A DNA stretch of 64,000 bases from Paenibacillus sediminis (GCF_017873765.1 NZ_JAGGKP010000001.1:310001-374000), one strand, 5' to 3'. Positions 17,680 through 27,575 are shown, counted from the stretch's first letter. The notes: generated from the letters alone by a model not told the origin. Program-made: numbers and translations.

Positions 17680-18771
17680 TTAAAGAGTGAGCTGAAGTGT
17701 TACTTTCAGGATTCCTTCCTTTAGCTCTACGTCTGTTGCCTTTAAAAAGGATATAACTTGCCCGGGATAAAATGCTAAATCGAATTTACTTTCAAGCGAT
17801 GCTCTTGTAGTGTCCGGAAGTTCATATCCATTAAAAATAAGTTTATCGACATGATAGAGAATCGAATTTTCCGGCTTCTCTTCAACGGTATAATGCCCTT
17901 CCAAAGTGAGCTCAAGATTATCCTGCCTTCCAGAAGCTAACATTTTGCCATCTTCAAATTGCAAAGCAAAATGAGTGAATAATTCATTCTTGGATCGTAA
18001 GTAAGCATTCAAATCGTCATCTTTGATTTCAATGGAATACTTGTTGCCTTTTATAATGATCGATTGATTGTTTTTCTGAATAAACTCTGGAAAGTCTTCC
18101 ATAGCTGCATCCAGTGCTTGAAAGTATCTTTCTACTTCTTTAAATCCAGTATTGTTCCAGTATGTTGTTAGCTGTTCGATCAGTTGTTTCATTTTCTCAG
18201 GATCGCTGCTGGCAGCAATTTTCTGATCAAGCCCTTGCTGAAGCAGGACAATACGCTCACGCTGTTTGAGAAGATTGCTTCTCGAAGTGGACAATTCAGC
18301 AGAGGTGGCTGCAAGCTGTTCTTTTGTTTTTGTTAGCTCTGTATATTCCTGCTTATATTTAGCCAACACATTTTGATCATGCTCCATTAATAACTGCATA
18401 TAATCGAGGAGAGTATAAAGTTCGTCTAGATTGTGAGCGGTAAATAAAATAGACAGTAATGACTCCCTTTGTCCCATGTAGTAAGCACGCAGAACAGTTC
18501 CCGCCTGTTTTTGATATGTCCCAATTTCATTTTGTTTGACTGCAAGCTGATCGTTTAACATATCTTGCTTGCTTTTTAATTGAATTTGTTCCTGTTCGAT
18601 CCGTTCAATTTCATGATCAATTTCTGTAATAGATAGACTATCTTGCAGAATGCCGTGCGTCTGATCTGAAGGAGATTCAGCTTGTACCGTTCGAATGGAG
18701 CATATGGATGTGATGAGCAAGATCATCATGACAGCATAGCGGCAGTATTTTGCTCGTATTTGGGGATGCAC
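17680..18771 (-). CDS. Secreted coiled-coil protein with CwlO/PcsB-like N-terminal half
   Basis: 363 residues. The signal peptide (about 8-31) ends VQA. A long heptad-rich coiled coil (about 50-205) contains the segment YYMGQRESLLSILFTAHNLD and LYTLLDYMQLLMEHD, typical of the FtsX-activated coiled-coil halves of CwlO and PcsB. The C-terminal 140 residues hold no NlpC/P60, CHAP or LytM hydrolase; they look like a beta-rich domain I cannot name. The GTG at 18771 is chosen because AAGGAGG lies eight bases upstream; the frame is open to 18831. Its 3' end faces the solute-binding-like gene eight bases away. It may regulate, rather than be, a wall hydrolase. Confidence 0.7.
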   Translation of the reverse strand: MHPQIRAKYCRYAVMMILLITSICSIRTVQAESPSDQTHGILQDSLSITEIDHEIERIEQEQIQLKSKQDMLNDQLAVKQNEIGTYQKQAGTVLRAYYMGQRESLLSILFTAHNLDELYTLLDYMQLLMEHDQNVLAKYKQEYTELTKTKEQLAATSAELSTSRSNLLKQRERIVLLQQGLDQKIAASSDPEKMKQLIEQLTTYWNNTGFKEVERYFQALDAAMEDFPEFIQKNNQSIIIKGNKYSIEIKDDDLNAYLRSKNELFTHFALQFEDGKMLASGRQDNLELTLEGHYTVEEKPENSILYHVDKLIFNGYELPDTTRASLESKFDLAFYPGQVISFLKATDVELKEGILKVTLQLTL

Positions 18772-18840
18772 TGTGATTTCCTCCTTCCCTTCGGTGTAGT
18801 AAATATATGACAGCTTGGCTGAAAATAGCATAGCAAAACA

Positions 18841-18876
18841 AAAAAGCGGCCTGACGCGTTCGTCAGGTCGCTTTTT
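18841..18876. terminator. Terminator downstream of yqgY
   Basis: 16-bp stem AAAAAGCGGCCTGACG with CGTCAGGTCGCTTTTT (one wobble pair), loop CGTT, with A and T tracts on both sides. It ends the - strand yqgY transcript. Confidence 0.88.
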
Positions 18877-18905
18877 GTATAGCTATATTGGAATGGAATT
18901 AAATA

Positions 18906-19142
18906 TTAAAGTGGCAATCCCATAATGAAGACCGTCCAGTAACTGAATCCTGTAAACGTCACGATCATATAGCCCCAGAATAACAATATGTAAGTTTTTT
19001 CCGTAAATTTTAAGTAACTGAATAGGACAAAAAACGCTGTTTGCATGAAAAACAACAAGGCCATTTCAGTCATATCCCCTGCAAAAGCCATTAGCCCGAT
19101 TGCAAGTGTGAACAATCCTAATACTCGGAACATACGTGCCAA
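18906..19142 (-). CDS. yqgY: DUF2626 small membrane protein
   Basis: 78 residues with three hydrophobic helices. The opening MARMFRVLGLFTLAIG and the FSYLKFTEKTYILLFWGYM segment match the DUF2626 family, which includes B. subtilis YqgY. Function unknown. RBS AGGGGGGAT precedes the ATG. Confidence 0.85.
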   Translation of the reverse strand: MARMFRVLGLFTLAIGLMAFAGDMTEMALLFFMQTAFFVLFSYLKFTEKTYILLFWGYMIVTFTGFSYWTVFIMGLPL

Positions 19143-19489
19143 GATGAAATCCCCCCTCTAGTATGTATCGGCCATAATTTTCTAATTTCATTATAACCAC
19201 AACCTAAAATAGTGTAAACGATTTAATTCATTTCGACATAAAAAATAATACATTTTTTTCTTTTCATATAAAAAGGTTTAGTGAAGAAAAGGCTTATTCG
19301 TATATTTTGATGAGGTTAGGTATGATGAGCGGAATATTTGGAAATACATTTTAGTATCAAATAGATTCTATGAACTCTATGAGAAGCATAGGAATGGATT
19401 AAGCAGCTTTTATACCTTGTCAATAACAGGTAAATTGGGCTGGTTTTGAAGACGGTTATTTTAGGATGTTGTTAGGAGGGTTATATAGC
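19143..19489. other. AT-rich divergent intergenic region
   Basis: 347 bp between yqgY and rsfA. It is AT-rich, with no gene, no clear hairpin and no promoter I would defend. In B. subtilis rsfA is read by sigma-F and sigma-G, but I found no convincing match here. Confidence 0.5.
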
Positions 19490-20143
19490 ATGACTGCTGT
19501 GAGACAGGATGCATGGAGCGCAGAGGATGATCTAATTTTAGCGGAAGTCACTTTGCGCCATATTCGGGAAGGAAGCACTCAACTGGCTGCTTTTGAAGAA
19601 GTTGGTGAGAAAATTGGAAGAACTTCAGCAGCGTGTGGTTTTCGTTGGAATAGTTGTGTACGCAAGAAGTATGAAACAGCCATTCAATATGCGAAGACAC
19701 AGCGTCAAAAACGTAATTATTTGAAAAAGCAAGCTCCTGCTGCAGGAGTTCCTCATGTTGCGTCACTAGCTTCGATTGAGCTTGAAGAGGGACTTTATAA
19801 ATCAGAGGGAGTAAGTGAAGAGACAATTTCCATTGATGCAGTCATTCGATTTTTACGGCAATGGAAAGCTACGGTTCAGGATAATAATCGTCAGTTGAAG
19901 TATTTAGAGAAAGAGCTTCGGGAGAAAGAAGAAGAAACTTCTCGCCTGCGCAGTGAAAATGAGAGATTGTCTAAAGAAGTGAATGAAGTTCAAACAGATT
20001 ATCGTGTTGTTAACGATGATTACAAAGCATTGATTCAAATTATGGACCGTGCAAGACGTCTCGCTTTTTTAAATGAGGATGATGAGGAAATAAAAACGAG
20101 ATTTAAAATGGACGCAAACGGTAATTTAGAACGCATTGAGTGA
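19490..20143 (+). CDS. rsfA: Prespore-specific transcription regulator RsfA (YlbO family)
   Basis: 217 residues. The N-terminal Myb/SANT-like domain, [34 protein letters not shown] and [13 protein letters not shown], is the RsfA signature. A C-terminal coiled coil (about 125-190) should dimerise it. RsfA modulates sigma-F-dependent genes in the B. subtilis forespore. ATG 19490 follows AGGAGGG by eight bases. Its location before panE matches ylbO-ylbP-ylbQ order, with ylbP lost. Confidence 0.9.
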   Translation: MTAVRQDAWSAEDDLILAEVTLRHIREGSTQLAAFEEVGEKIGRTSAACGFRWNSCVRKKYETAIQYAKTQRQKRNYLKKQAPAAGVPHVASLASIELEEGLYKSEGVSEETISIDAVIRFLRQWKATVQDNNRQLKYLEKELREKEEETSRLRSENERLSKEVNEVQTDYRVVNDDYKALIQIMDRARRLAFLNEDDEEIKTRFKMDANGNLERIE

Positions 20144-20161
20144 TGTCTTTGCAATAGGAAA

Positions 20162-20216
20162 GAATCCTGCTAAATCAGAACCTGTTAAGGGGCTGGCTGG
20201 TGCAGGATTTTTTTAT
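20162..20216 (+). terminator. Probable terminator after rsfA
   Basis: AATCCTGC (20163-20170) pairs with GCAGGATT (20202-20209) across a 31-nt loop, then seven T. Confidence 0.6.
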
Positions 20217-20272
20217 TATGATTAAGCTAATATAACGGATGTAAATAAGTTTAAATTAAGAGGGTGAATGCT

Positions 20273-21208
20273 GTGAAAATACATATCGTTGGTGCGGGAT
20301 CAATAGGCCTTCTATATAGTGTGAAGTTAATGAAAGCGGGAGTGGATGTGAATCTTTGGACTAGATCGAATTTACAAGCACAAAAGCTTCGCGATGAAGG
20401 TTTAACACTTGTCGATTCTGGGAATCGTAATTTGATGCACTTTGAGGGAAGCAGCCTAATAGTGAACAGTATAGAAGATTTATCTAAGCAGAGCGAGTTA
20501 CAACACCATGCTGATTATATATTTCTGATGACCAAACAAAAGGATATTAATACTTCCTTACTTCATGTTCTCGGACAAATGTCAGATGAACGAACCAAGC
20601 TCATTTGCTTTCAAAATGGAGTAGGACATATCGAATTGATTAGAAAGGAGCTGCCTTATGTTTCAGTGTACGCCGCTATTACAACAGAGGGGGCGAAACG
20701 AATAGATGATACGACCGTCATGCATGCGGGGCACGGGGATACATGGATTGGCAACCCTGGTTCTATCGTAGATGAAACGGACAAAGATTTAATTAATGAA
20801 CTAGAAAAAGCAGGATTTTCCACATACTTGTCGAATGACATCGATAAGATGATTTATCGTAAATTGATAATAAATGCCGTAATCAACCCTTTGACAGCAT
20901 TATGGCGTATTCCTAACGGAGAGCTGCTCGCTACTTCTGAACGTATTCATCTAATGCGAAGATTATATGATGAAGGCATTGGGGTTCTTCGTGCGCGCGG
21001 AATTCAATTGGATAACCAGTTGTGGAATCAAATTGTGCAGGTGTGTGAAGATACATCGCAAAATACCTCTTCCATGCTGAAAGACGTTCTACAGGGTGTA
21101 TCTACTGAGATTGATTGGATTAACGGGAGCATTGTAAAAATGGCTGAAAACATAGATATGAACGTACCTACTCATGATCTTATCTGGCAATTGATTCGGT
21201 GTATGTGA
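20273..21208 (+). CDS. panE: 2-dehydropantoate 2-reductase (ketopantoate reductase)
   Basis: Reduces ketopantoate to pantoate with NADPH in pantothenate/CoA synthesis. The 311-residue protein starts with a Rossmann motif, IHIVGAGSIGLLY, and has MTKQKD, the Lys/Asn-containing KLIINAVINPLTAL active-site helix and NGSIVKMAE. The first GTG (20264) overlaps the binding site GAGGGTG, so GTG 20273 is the better start. Synteny with B. subtilis ylbQ (panE), near bshC and mraZ, supports the call; family members can act on other 2-oxoacids. Confidence 0.88.
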   Translation: MKIHIVGAGSIGLLYSVKLMKAGVDVNLWTRSNLQAQKLRDEGLTLVDSGNRNLMHFEGSSLIVNSIEDLSKQSELQHHADYIFLMTKQKDINTSLLHVLGQMSDERTKLICFQNGVGHIELIRKELPYVSVYAAITTEGAKRIDDTTVMHAGHGDTWIGNPGSIVDETDKDLINELEKAGFSTYLSNDIDKMIYRKLIINAVINPLTALWRIPNGELLATSERIHLMRRLYDEGIGVLRARGIQLDNQLWNQIVQVCEDTSQNTSSMLKDVLQGVSTEIDWINGSIVKMAENIDMNVPTHDLIWQLIRCM

Positions 21209-21231
21209 ATGAACCGTAAGGAGGCGTGAAA

Positions 21232-21615
21232 TTGAACCTGCTTTTAGGCTCGCTTACTTTTATGAGTACGCTGCCCTTTTTTCCCTTTCTAATTGTTTAT
21301 TATGGGTACTATTTTTGGAAAAGGGAGCGTAAGTCTGCAATATTACTTGCAATGGATGTGACAACTTTCTTTCTCATTTTCTCGGTCTCGGCATTGTTTA
21401 ATCATTTTTTTGACAGCCGATTTGGTTTTTATTTAATTTTACTAATATTGCTTATTGCTATAGGGTTGATTGGAAGCGCTCAGAATCGGCTAAAAGGGAA
21501 AGTGAACGGAAAGCGGCTTTTTAGAGCCGTTTGGCGGTTGTCTTTTATGTTCATGAGTACAAGCTATATGATTTTCGTCGTCATTGGTATTTTTAATTAC
21601 ATATTTGAAGTATAG
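21232..21615 (+). CDS. DUF3397 membrane protein
   Basis: 127 residues with four hydrophobic helices and short basic loops (YFWKRERK, RLKGKVNGKRLFRAVWRL). Pattern and position between panE and bshC fit the DUF3397 family of Bacillales. Function unknown. TTG 21232 has AAGGAGG at proper distance; the GTG at 21226 is too close to it. Confidence 0.75.
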   Translation: MNLLLGSLTFMSTLPFFPFLIVYYGYYFWKRERKSAILLAMDVTTFFLIFSVSALFNHFFDSRFGFYLILLILLIAIGLIGSAQNRLKGKVNGKRLFRAVWRLSFMFMSTSYMIFVVIGIFNYIFEV

Positions 21616-21727
21616 AAATAACAGCCTTTTTTATTTTATTCCCTGTAAAATGTCAATAAACTTAACGTCCGTTGTTAGCAAATTGCTTTTTAAAAGGAGC
21701 AAGTCGTATTTTGTAAAAAATGTTATT

Positions 21728-21772
21728 GATTTTTTTGACGATTGTGTAAAAATTTTTATAGATTTTTTTGAC
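21728..21772 (+). repeat. Direct repeat before oppA
   Basis: GATTTTTTTGAC occurs exactly at 21728-21739 and 21761-21772, a 33-bp period (about three helical turns). The first copy contains TTGACG, 16 bp before TATAGA (21757-21762); TATAAT lies at 21782-21787 after the second. The pair may be tandem promoter -35 regions or an operator. Confidence 0.55.
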
Positions 21773-21825
21773 CACTGGTTGTATAATCAATAGGCATATA
21801 CCATATTTAAGGGGGAAACAGTTAA

Positions 21826-23487
21826 ATGAAGAAGAAGAGTATGTTAGCTCTTTTGACACTGCTTCTAATTGCCGGCACTGTCCTAGCAGCATGTGGATCC
21901 GTCAAGAAAACGGCAAGCAGTGGAAAGAGCGGAGAAGTTGCTCCAGCAGCTGAACAAGTATTTCGTATTAACTTCAGTTCAGAACCACCTACGTTGGACC
22001 CAGGTATTGCACAAGACAATGCAGCCATCACAGTATTGCATGCAATGTATGAAGGTTTGACTAATGTAGACTCATCTGGTAAAAGCATTCCAGGTGTAGC
22101 TGAAACATGGGATATCTCCCAAGACGGCAAAACTTACACTTTCCACCTTCGCAAAGATGCGAAATGGAGCAATGGTGATCCGGTTACGGCAAACGACTTC
22201 GTATTTGCTTGGGATCGTGCGCTGAAACCTGATCTTGCTTCCCCATATGCATATCAACTGTATTACGTTAAAAATGCCCAAGCTTATAACGAAGGAAAAA
22301 TCACAGATGCTAGCCAAGTTGGCGTAAAAGCAGTTGATGATTATACTCTTGAAGTACAGTTGGAAAATGCAACTCCTTACTTCTTGAACTTAACTTCTTT
22401 CGTAACTTACTTCCCAGTTCATAAGTCAGTAAAAGACAATGAGAAATGGGCAGCTGATCCATCTACCATGATCGTTAACGGTCCTTTCAAATTAACGAAT
22501 TGGACTAAAGGTGCTAGCTTGGAACTTGTGCCTAACGAAAATTACTGGGATAAAAAAGATATTAAATTGACTAAAATCCAAATATCAATCGTTAACAGCG
22601 GTGCAACAGAGCTTGCTTCCTATAGAAGCGGACAATTGGATTTTGCTGGTAAGCCAGTAGGTGAAATTCCAGCTGACCAAATTGATGCAGTTAAAAAAGA
22701 GCTTCCTAGTGAACTTAGTATTAAAGGTGTAGCTACTACTTATTACTACTTATTCAATGTAACTGCTAAACCATTTGATAACGTGAAGATTCGTAGAGCG
22801 TTGACAATGGCGATTGATCGTCAAAAACTGGTCAGCCAAGTAACTAAAGGCGGCGAACTTCCTGCATTTGGTTTCGTACCACCAGGAATTATTGGTGAAA
22901 AACAAGAATTCCGTACTGAACATAAAGATACTGATTTGCTCTCTGAAAATGTAGATCAAGCGAAGCAATTGCTTGCAGAAGGCTTGAAAGAAGAAGGGCT
23001 AACTGCATTCCCTAAAGTTACCCTGACATATAATACTGGTGAGAACCACAAGAAGATTGCACAAGCAATTACAGATATGTGGAAAACAAACCTTGGCATT
23101 GATGTTACTCTTGAAAACCAAGAATGGGGCGTATTCCTTGAGAACCGCAGAAACTTGAATTATCAAATCGCTCGTGCTGGTTGGGGAGCTGACTACAATG
23201 ACCCAATGTCATTTTTAGACATCTTCACATCCACAAGTGGTAACAATGATACAGGATTCAAAAATGCTGAGTACGATTCTCTTGTAAAACAAGCTTATGC
23301 TAGCAATGATGCGAAGACTCGTATGGATGCAATGAACAAAGCGGAACAAATCTTGATTAAAGATAACAATGTCATTATGCCAATTTACTACTATTCTAAC
23401 ACAGCTTTGATTAAGCCTTATGTTAAAGGTGTTATCATTGACTATGCAGGTAATATCTTCTTTGATCGTGCATACATCGAGAAGTAA
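21826..23487 (+). CDS. oppA: Oligopeptide ABC transporter, substrate-binding lipoprotein
   Basis: Captures extracellular peptides for import. 553 residues; the lipobox LAAC (Cys22 of a 21-residue signal) anchors it. It belongs to binding-protein family 5: INFSSEPPTLDPG, the WDISQDGKTYTFHLRKDAKWSNGDPVTANDFVFAWDRAL signature region, and IRRALTMAIDRQKLV. First gene of a complete opp set. Peptide preference cannot be read. A terminator-like hairpin between it and oppB suggests more binding protein than permease. RBS AAGGGGGAA. Confidence 0.93.
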   Translation: MKKKSMLALLTLLLIAGTVLAACGSVKKTASSGKSGEVAPAAEQVFRINFSSEPPTLDPGIAQDNAAITVLHAMYEGLTNVDSSGKSIPGVAETWDISQDGKTYTFHLRKDAKWSNGDPVTANDFVFAWDRALKPDLASPYAYQLYYVKNAQAYNEGKITDASQVGVKAVDDYTLEVQLENATPYFLNLTSFVTYFPVHKSVKDNEKWAADPSTMIVNGPFKLTNWTKGASLELVPNENYWDKKDIKLTKIQISIVNSGATELASYRSGQLDFAGKPVGEIPADQIDAVKKELPSELSIKGVATTYYYLFNVTAKPFDNVKIRRALTMAIDRQKLVSQVTKGGELPAFGFVPPGIIGEKQEFRTEHKDTDLLSENVDQAKQLLAEGLKEEGLTAFPKVTLTYNTGENHKKIAQAITDMWKTNLGIDVTLENQEWGVFLENRRNLNYQIARAGWGADYNDPMSFLDIFTSTSGNNDTGFKNAEYDSLVKQAYASNDAKTRMDAMNKAEQILIKDNNVIMPIYYYSNTALIKPYVKGVIIDYAGNIFFDRAYIEK

Positions 23488-23519
23488 GAGTGAGACTCCG
23501 AAACTTTAGATGAATGCTT

Positions 23520-23563
23520 CGGGATATATATGTGGGTTTACTCCATATATATCCCGATTTTTT
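23520..23563 (+). terminator. Intercistronic terminator/attenuator between oppA and oppB
   Basis: A 13-bp stem CGGGATATATATG (23520-23532) with its complement (23444-type arm at 23544-23556), then six T. It probably ends most oppA transcripts and lets part read through. Confidence 0.8.
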
Positions 23564-23684
23564 GTGTGTTAGTATAAATTCCAAATCTTGTTTTCTATGG
23601 TTATTTTATGGCATAGACAGCATAATTTTGTGTCATTAGAATGGATTTAATAGAATCTAATTAATATGGGGGGTGTTCATCGGC

Positions 23685-24617
23685 ATGGTAAGATTCATTC
23701 TATCCAAATTTTTTTACATGATTGTTTCTCTCTTTATTTTGATTTCTGTGACTTTTGTCCTAATGAAAGCTATCCCTGGAAATCCTTTTATGTCAGAGAA
23801 AGCGGTTCCGCCTTCCATTCAGCAACATTTGATGGCGAAATATGGACTCGATAAACCGCTGTATGAACAGTATCTGAAATACCTAGGAAATCTAGCGCGA
23901 GGCGATTTCGGTATTTCAATGAAAATGAAAGACCAAGGAGTTTCTGATTTGATTTGGGGATCCTTCGGGCCATCGTTAAGACTAGGTATTATTGCTATCG
24001 TGGTTTCGATTGTTGTCGGTATTGGCCTCGGTATGTTAGCGGCATTATATCACCGTAAATTAATCGATAATGTCGCGATGATCTTAGCTGTTATTGGAAT
24101 GTCGGTACCAAGCTTTGTATTAGCTTCATTGCTGCAGTTCTATCTAGCGCAAAAAGCAGGTATATTCAAAGTAATGGGACTTAACGGACCTCTTGATTAT
24201 GTACTGCCTGTAATGGCGCTTTCCGCACAGCCAATCGCGTTTATTGCTCGTCTAGCAAGATCGAGCATGCTTGAAGTACTTCATTCGGAGTATATCAAAA
24301 CAGCGAAAGCAAAAGGTTTGGCGTGGCCAATCATTATGTGGAGACATGTAATTCGTAACGGTATTATGCCAGTTGTTACTTATGTCGGGCCAATGACTGC
24401 GAACATCATTACTGGTTCTGTTGTTATAGAACAAATCTTCGGTATTGGCGGACTCGGTAAAATATTCGTGAGCAGTATCAGTAATCGTGACTATACATTG
24501 ATTATGGGTGTGACGATTTTTTACGGCATCATTTTGATGGTAGCTAGACTTTTAACGGATATTGCATATGCATTCATAGATCCGCGCATTAAATTGTCTA
24601 AAGGGAAGGAGGGCTAA
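23685..24617 (+). CDS. oppB: Oligopeptide ABC transporter permease OppB
   Basis: 310 residues, six membrane helices. The N-terminal helix leads to FVLMKAIPGNPF, and the EAA loop is present as YIKTAKAKGLAWPIIMWRHVIRNGIMPVVT, the contact site for the ATPases. ATG 23685 is chosen over GTG 23673, since the GGGGGG binding site overlaps the latter. Confidence 0.93.
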   Translation: MVRFILSKFFYMIVSLFILISVTFVLMKAIPGNPFMSEKAVPPSIQQHLMAKYGLDKPLYEQYLKYLGNLARGDFGISMKMKDQGVSDLIWGSFGPSLRLGIIAIVVSIVVGIGLGMLAALYHRKLIDNVAMILAVIGMSVPSFVLASLLQFYLAQKAGIFKVMGLNGPLDYVLPVMALSAQPIAFIARLARSSMLEVLHSEYIKTAKAKGLAWPIIMWRHVIRNGIMPVVTYVGPMTANIITGSVVIEQIFGIGGLGKIFVSSISNRDYTLIMGVTIFYGIILMVARLLTDIAYAFIDPRIKLSKGKEG

Positions 24618-24620
24618 AGG

Positions 24621-25565
24621 TTGGAACAAGTTGATGAAAAAAATGTTGTTGAACATTTAAAGCCAGAAAATTTCCAAAAAATCGGAGTAGATGAAAAACA
24701 AGCTGAAATTATTCAGCGTGAAAGCCTTTCCGCATGGAGAGATTCTTGGGAGAGACTTAAATCAAATAAATTTGCCATGACGGGTCTTACTGTCCTTATT
24801 CTTATTGTTATTATGGCGATTATAGGGCCAATGATTTCTCCACACAATTATTATTCTAACGATTTGTACAATACGAATCAGCCTCCTTCAGCAGACCATT
24901 GGTTCGGTACTGACGATCTAGGCCGTGATATGTTTGTGCGTACGTGGATGGGTGCGAGAATTTCGTTGCTCGTCGGCGTAGCTGCAGCGTTGATTGACTT
25001 GTTTATTGGTGTTATTTATGGCGGTATCATGGGATACTTCGGCGGTCGTGTAGACGCTATTATGAATAAATTTTCAGAAGTTTTGTATTCCATTCCTTAC
25101 TTGCTCGTTACGATTTTGCTGCTTGTCGTATTAGAGCCTAGTTTATGGACTATTATTCTTGCAATTGGGATCACGGGTTGGATTAATATGTCCTGGATTG
25201 TCCGTGGCGAAATCATGCAGCTCAAAACTCGCGAATATGTTCTTGCGTCACGCTCTATGGGTGCTGGGTCAGCAAGACTACTATTCCGTCACTTAATTCC
25301 AAATGCGATGGGGCCAATTATCGTTACACTAACATTAACGGTTCCAAATGCTATTTTCTCAGAAGCGTTCCTTAGTTTCCTTGGCCTTGGTGTACAAGCA
25401 CCTATTGCTTCCTGGGGTTCAATGATTAATGACGCTCTGACAGGCTGGATGTACTATCCTTGGCGGATGTTGTTCCCAGCATTCTTTATCAGTTTGACAA
25501 TGCTGGCATTTAACATTTTCGGTGATGGCCTCCGTGACGCGCTCGATCCGAAACTGAAAAAATAG
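24621..25565 (+). CDS. oppC: Oligopeptide ABC transporter permease OppC
   Basis: 314 residues with a roughly 55-residue cytoplasmic N-terminal extension, then six helices. The OppC N-domain segment SWERLKSNKFAMTGL, the DHWFGTDDLGRDMFVRTWMGARISL signature and the EAA loop REYVLASRSMGAGSARLLFRHLIPNAMGPIIV are all present. TTG start with AAGGAGGG seven bases upstream, three bases after the oppB stop. Confidence 0.94.
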   Translation: MEQVDEKNVVEHLKPENFQKIGVDEKQAEIIQRESLSAWRDSWERLKSNKFAMTGLTVLILIVIMAIIGPMISPHNYYSNDLYNTNQPPSADHWFGTDDLGRDMFVRTWMGARISLLVGVAAALIDLFIGVIYGGIMGYFGGRVDAIMNKFSEVLYSIPYLLVTILLLVVLEPSLWTIILAIGITGWINMSWIVRGEIMQLKTREYVLASRSMGAGSARLLFRHLIPNAMGPIIVTLTLTVPNAIFSEAFLSFLGLGVQAPIASWGSMINDALTGWMYYPWRMLFPAFFISLTMLAFNIFGDGLRDALDPKLKK

Positions 25566-25578
25566 GAGGTGGAAAGGT

Positions 25579-26574
25579 ATGCAACCGATCTTACAAGTTA
25601 AAGACCTGCAAGTATCGTTTCAAGTTCGCGGCGGCGAAGTAAAAGCTGTTCGCGGCGTGAATTTTGAAGTTGGTAAAGGGGAAGCGGTAGCTATCGTAGG
25701 TGAATCTGGTAGCGGTAAAAGTGTTACTGCTCAGACGATTATGCGCCTTATTCCTTCTCCCCCATCAATTATTAAATCCGGTGAAATTATTTTTCAAGGC
25801 AATGATCTAACTCGCAAAACAGATAAAGAAATGGAAGCGATTCGCGGTAAAGATATCGGTATGATATTTCAAGACCCGATGACATCGCTTAATCCAACGA
25901 TTAAAGTGGGTAAACAAATTACAGAAGGTCTTATAAAGCACCAAAACTTGTCTGCTAAGGAAGCTAAAGAGCAAGGTATTGAAATGCTTAAGCTCGTAGG
26001 TATTCCGAATGCAGAATCTCGTTTTAACCAATATCCGCATGAGTTCTCTGGTGGTATGCGTCAACGTGTTATGATTGCCATCGCTCTCGCATGCAGACCT
26101 TCACTTCTTATTGCGGACGAGCCAACAACTGCGCTTGACGTAACGATTCAGGCCCAAATTTTGAACGTTATGAAAGATATGCAGAAGAAATTCGGTACAT
26201 CGATTATATTGATTACTCACGACCTTGGTGTCGTTGCTGATATGTGTGATCGCGTCGTTGTTATGTACGCAGGTAAAGTGGTTGAGACTGGGACGAAGTG
26301 GGAGATATTCCAAAACCCTCAACATCCTTATACTCGCGGCTTGTTACGCTCCATGCCAAGACTTGATCAGAAGAAAAATGAGAAGCTTATTCCTATTATT
26401 GGCACACCGCCAGATCTTATTAAACCGCCAGCTGGTTGTGGATTCTGTGCACGTTGTGACGAAGCGATGCGTATTTGTGAGCAAGTAGATCCTGAAGTAA
26501 CACAATTGAGTGACACTCATATGTCTCGTTGCTGGCTGCTCCATCCAATGGCTCAGGAGGTGAAATCATCATGA
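25579..26574 (+). CDS. oppD: Oligopeptide ABC transporter ATPase OppD
   Basis: 331 residues. Walker [10 protein letters not shown]-loop [11 protein letters not shown], signature FSGGMRQRV, Walker [14 protein letters not shown] and H-loop ITHDLGVV are intact. The C-terminal extension has the oligopeptide-type four-cysteine region ([17 protein letters not shown], then RCW) that can hold an iron-sulfur cluster in relatives. It pairs with OppF in a heterodimer. RBS ATAGGAGGTGG. Confidence 0.95.
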   Translation: MQPILQVKDLQVSFQVRGGEVKAVRGVNFEVGKGEAVAIVGESGSGKSVTAQTIMRLIPSPPSIIKSGEIIFQGNDLTRKTDKEMEAIRGKDIGMIFQDPMTSLNPTIKVGKQITEGLIKHQNLSAKEAKEQGIEMLKLVGIPNAESRFNQYPHEFSGGMRQRVMIAIALACRPSLLIADEPTTALDVTIQAQILNVMKDMQKKFGTSIILITHDLGVVADMCDRVVVMYAGKVVETGTKWEIFQNPQHPYTRGLLRSMPRLDQKKNEKLIPIIGTPPDLIKPPAGCGFCARCDEAMRICEQVDPEVTQLSDTHMSRCWLLHPMAQEVKSS

Positions 26575-27527
26575 GCAAAAATCTGATCGAAGTTGAAGGA
26601 TTAAGTAAACATTTTGATTTGGGCAAAGGCAGAATATTAAAAGCTGTTAGCGACCTGAACTTCCAAATTCGTGAAGGAGAAACACTAGGTATGGTTGGTG
26701 AATCTGGCTGCGGTAAATCAACAGCCGGACGCACGATTCTTCGCTTGTACGAGCCTACTGCGGGTGCTGTACGGTTTAATGGTACAGACATCACGAAGCT
26801 GTCCGGCGGTAAAATGAAGGCATTTCGCAGAGATATGCAGATGATTTTCCAAGATCCATATGCATCTCTTAACCCTCGCTTTACGGTAACGGATATTATC
26901 GGTGAAGCGCTGGATATTCACAATATGGCAGGAAGCCGTGCAGAACGCAAAAAACGGGTTGAAGAATTGCTCGATATGGTTGGATTAAATCCTGACCATG
27001 CGACTCGTTATCCGCATGAATTCTCCGGAGGTCAACGTCAACGTATCGGCATTGCGCGCGCACTGGCTGTGAATCCGAAGTTTATTATTGCTGATGAACC
27101 GATTTCGGCTCTTGACGTTTCCATTCAAGCTCAAGTTGTAAACTTGCTTCAAGATCTTCAAGGGCGCCTTGGACTGACCTATTTGTTTATTGCGCATGAT
27201 TTGTCAATGGTTAAGCACATCAGTGATCGTGTAGCTGTTATGTATTTGGGTAAAATGGTTGAGCTGGCTGACAGTGAAGAATTGTACGCTAACCCGCGCC
27301 ATCCTTACACACAAGCTCTTCTTTCAGCGATTCCTGTCCCGGATCCGGAAGTAGAAGCTAATAAAGAGCGAATCGTGCTTAAAGGTGAATTGCCAAGTCC
27401 AATTAATCCTCCGAGCGGTTGTCCTTTCCGCACTCGTTGTCCGATTGCGACCGAGAAATGCGCTTTGGAAGTTCCTGCATTGGTTGAAGTGCAAAAAGGG
27501 CATTTCGCTGCATGTCATTATGCTTAA
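26571..27527 (+). CDS. oppF: Oligopeptide ABC transporter ATPase OppF
   Basis: 318 residues. Walker [23 protein letters not shown], signature [15 protein letters not shown], Walker [14 protein letters not shown] and H-loop IAHDLSMV. The C-terminal cysteines [14 protein letters not shown] match the oligopeptide family. ATG overlaps the oppD stop by four bases (ATGA) with CAGGAGGTG upstream, so translation is coupled. The longer frame start at 26529 lies within oppD and is not used. Confidence 0.95.
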   Translation: MSKNLIEVEGLSKHFDLGKGRILKAVSDLNFQIREGETLGMVGESGCGKSTAGRTILRLYEPTAGAVRFNGTDITKLSGGKMKAFRRDMQMIFQDPYASLNPRFTVTDIIGEALDIHNMAGSRAERKKRVEELLDMVGLNPDHATRYPHEFSGGQRQRIGIARALAVNPKFIIADEPISALDVSIQAQVVNLLQDLQGRLGLTYLFIAHDLSMVKHISDRVAVMYLGKMVELADSEELYANPRHPYTQALLSAIPVPDPEVEANKERIVLKGELPSPINPPSGCPFRTRCPIATEKCALEVPALVEVQKGHFAACHYA

Positions 27528-27548
27528 TTCATTTTGATTTCATATGGA

Positions 27549-27575
27549 GCCGCCGAGAGAACTCGGCGGCTTTTC
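27549..27575 (+). terminator. Terminator of the opp operon
   Basis: Perfect 9-bp GC-rich stem GCCGCCGAG/CTCGGCGGC, loop AGAA, then TTTTCTCTT. Confidence 0.9.

Noticed and set aside
21584-21793. 69-codon frame between the DUF3397 gene and oppA
   Set aside because: AT-rich, Phe-rich translation of promoter DNA with the T-tract repeats; no binding site.
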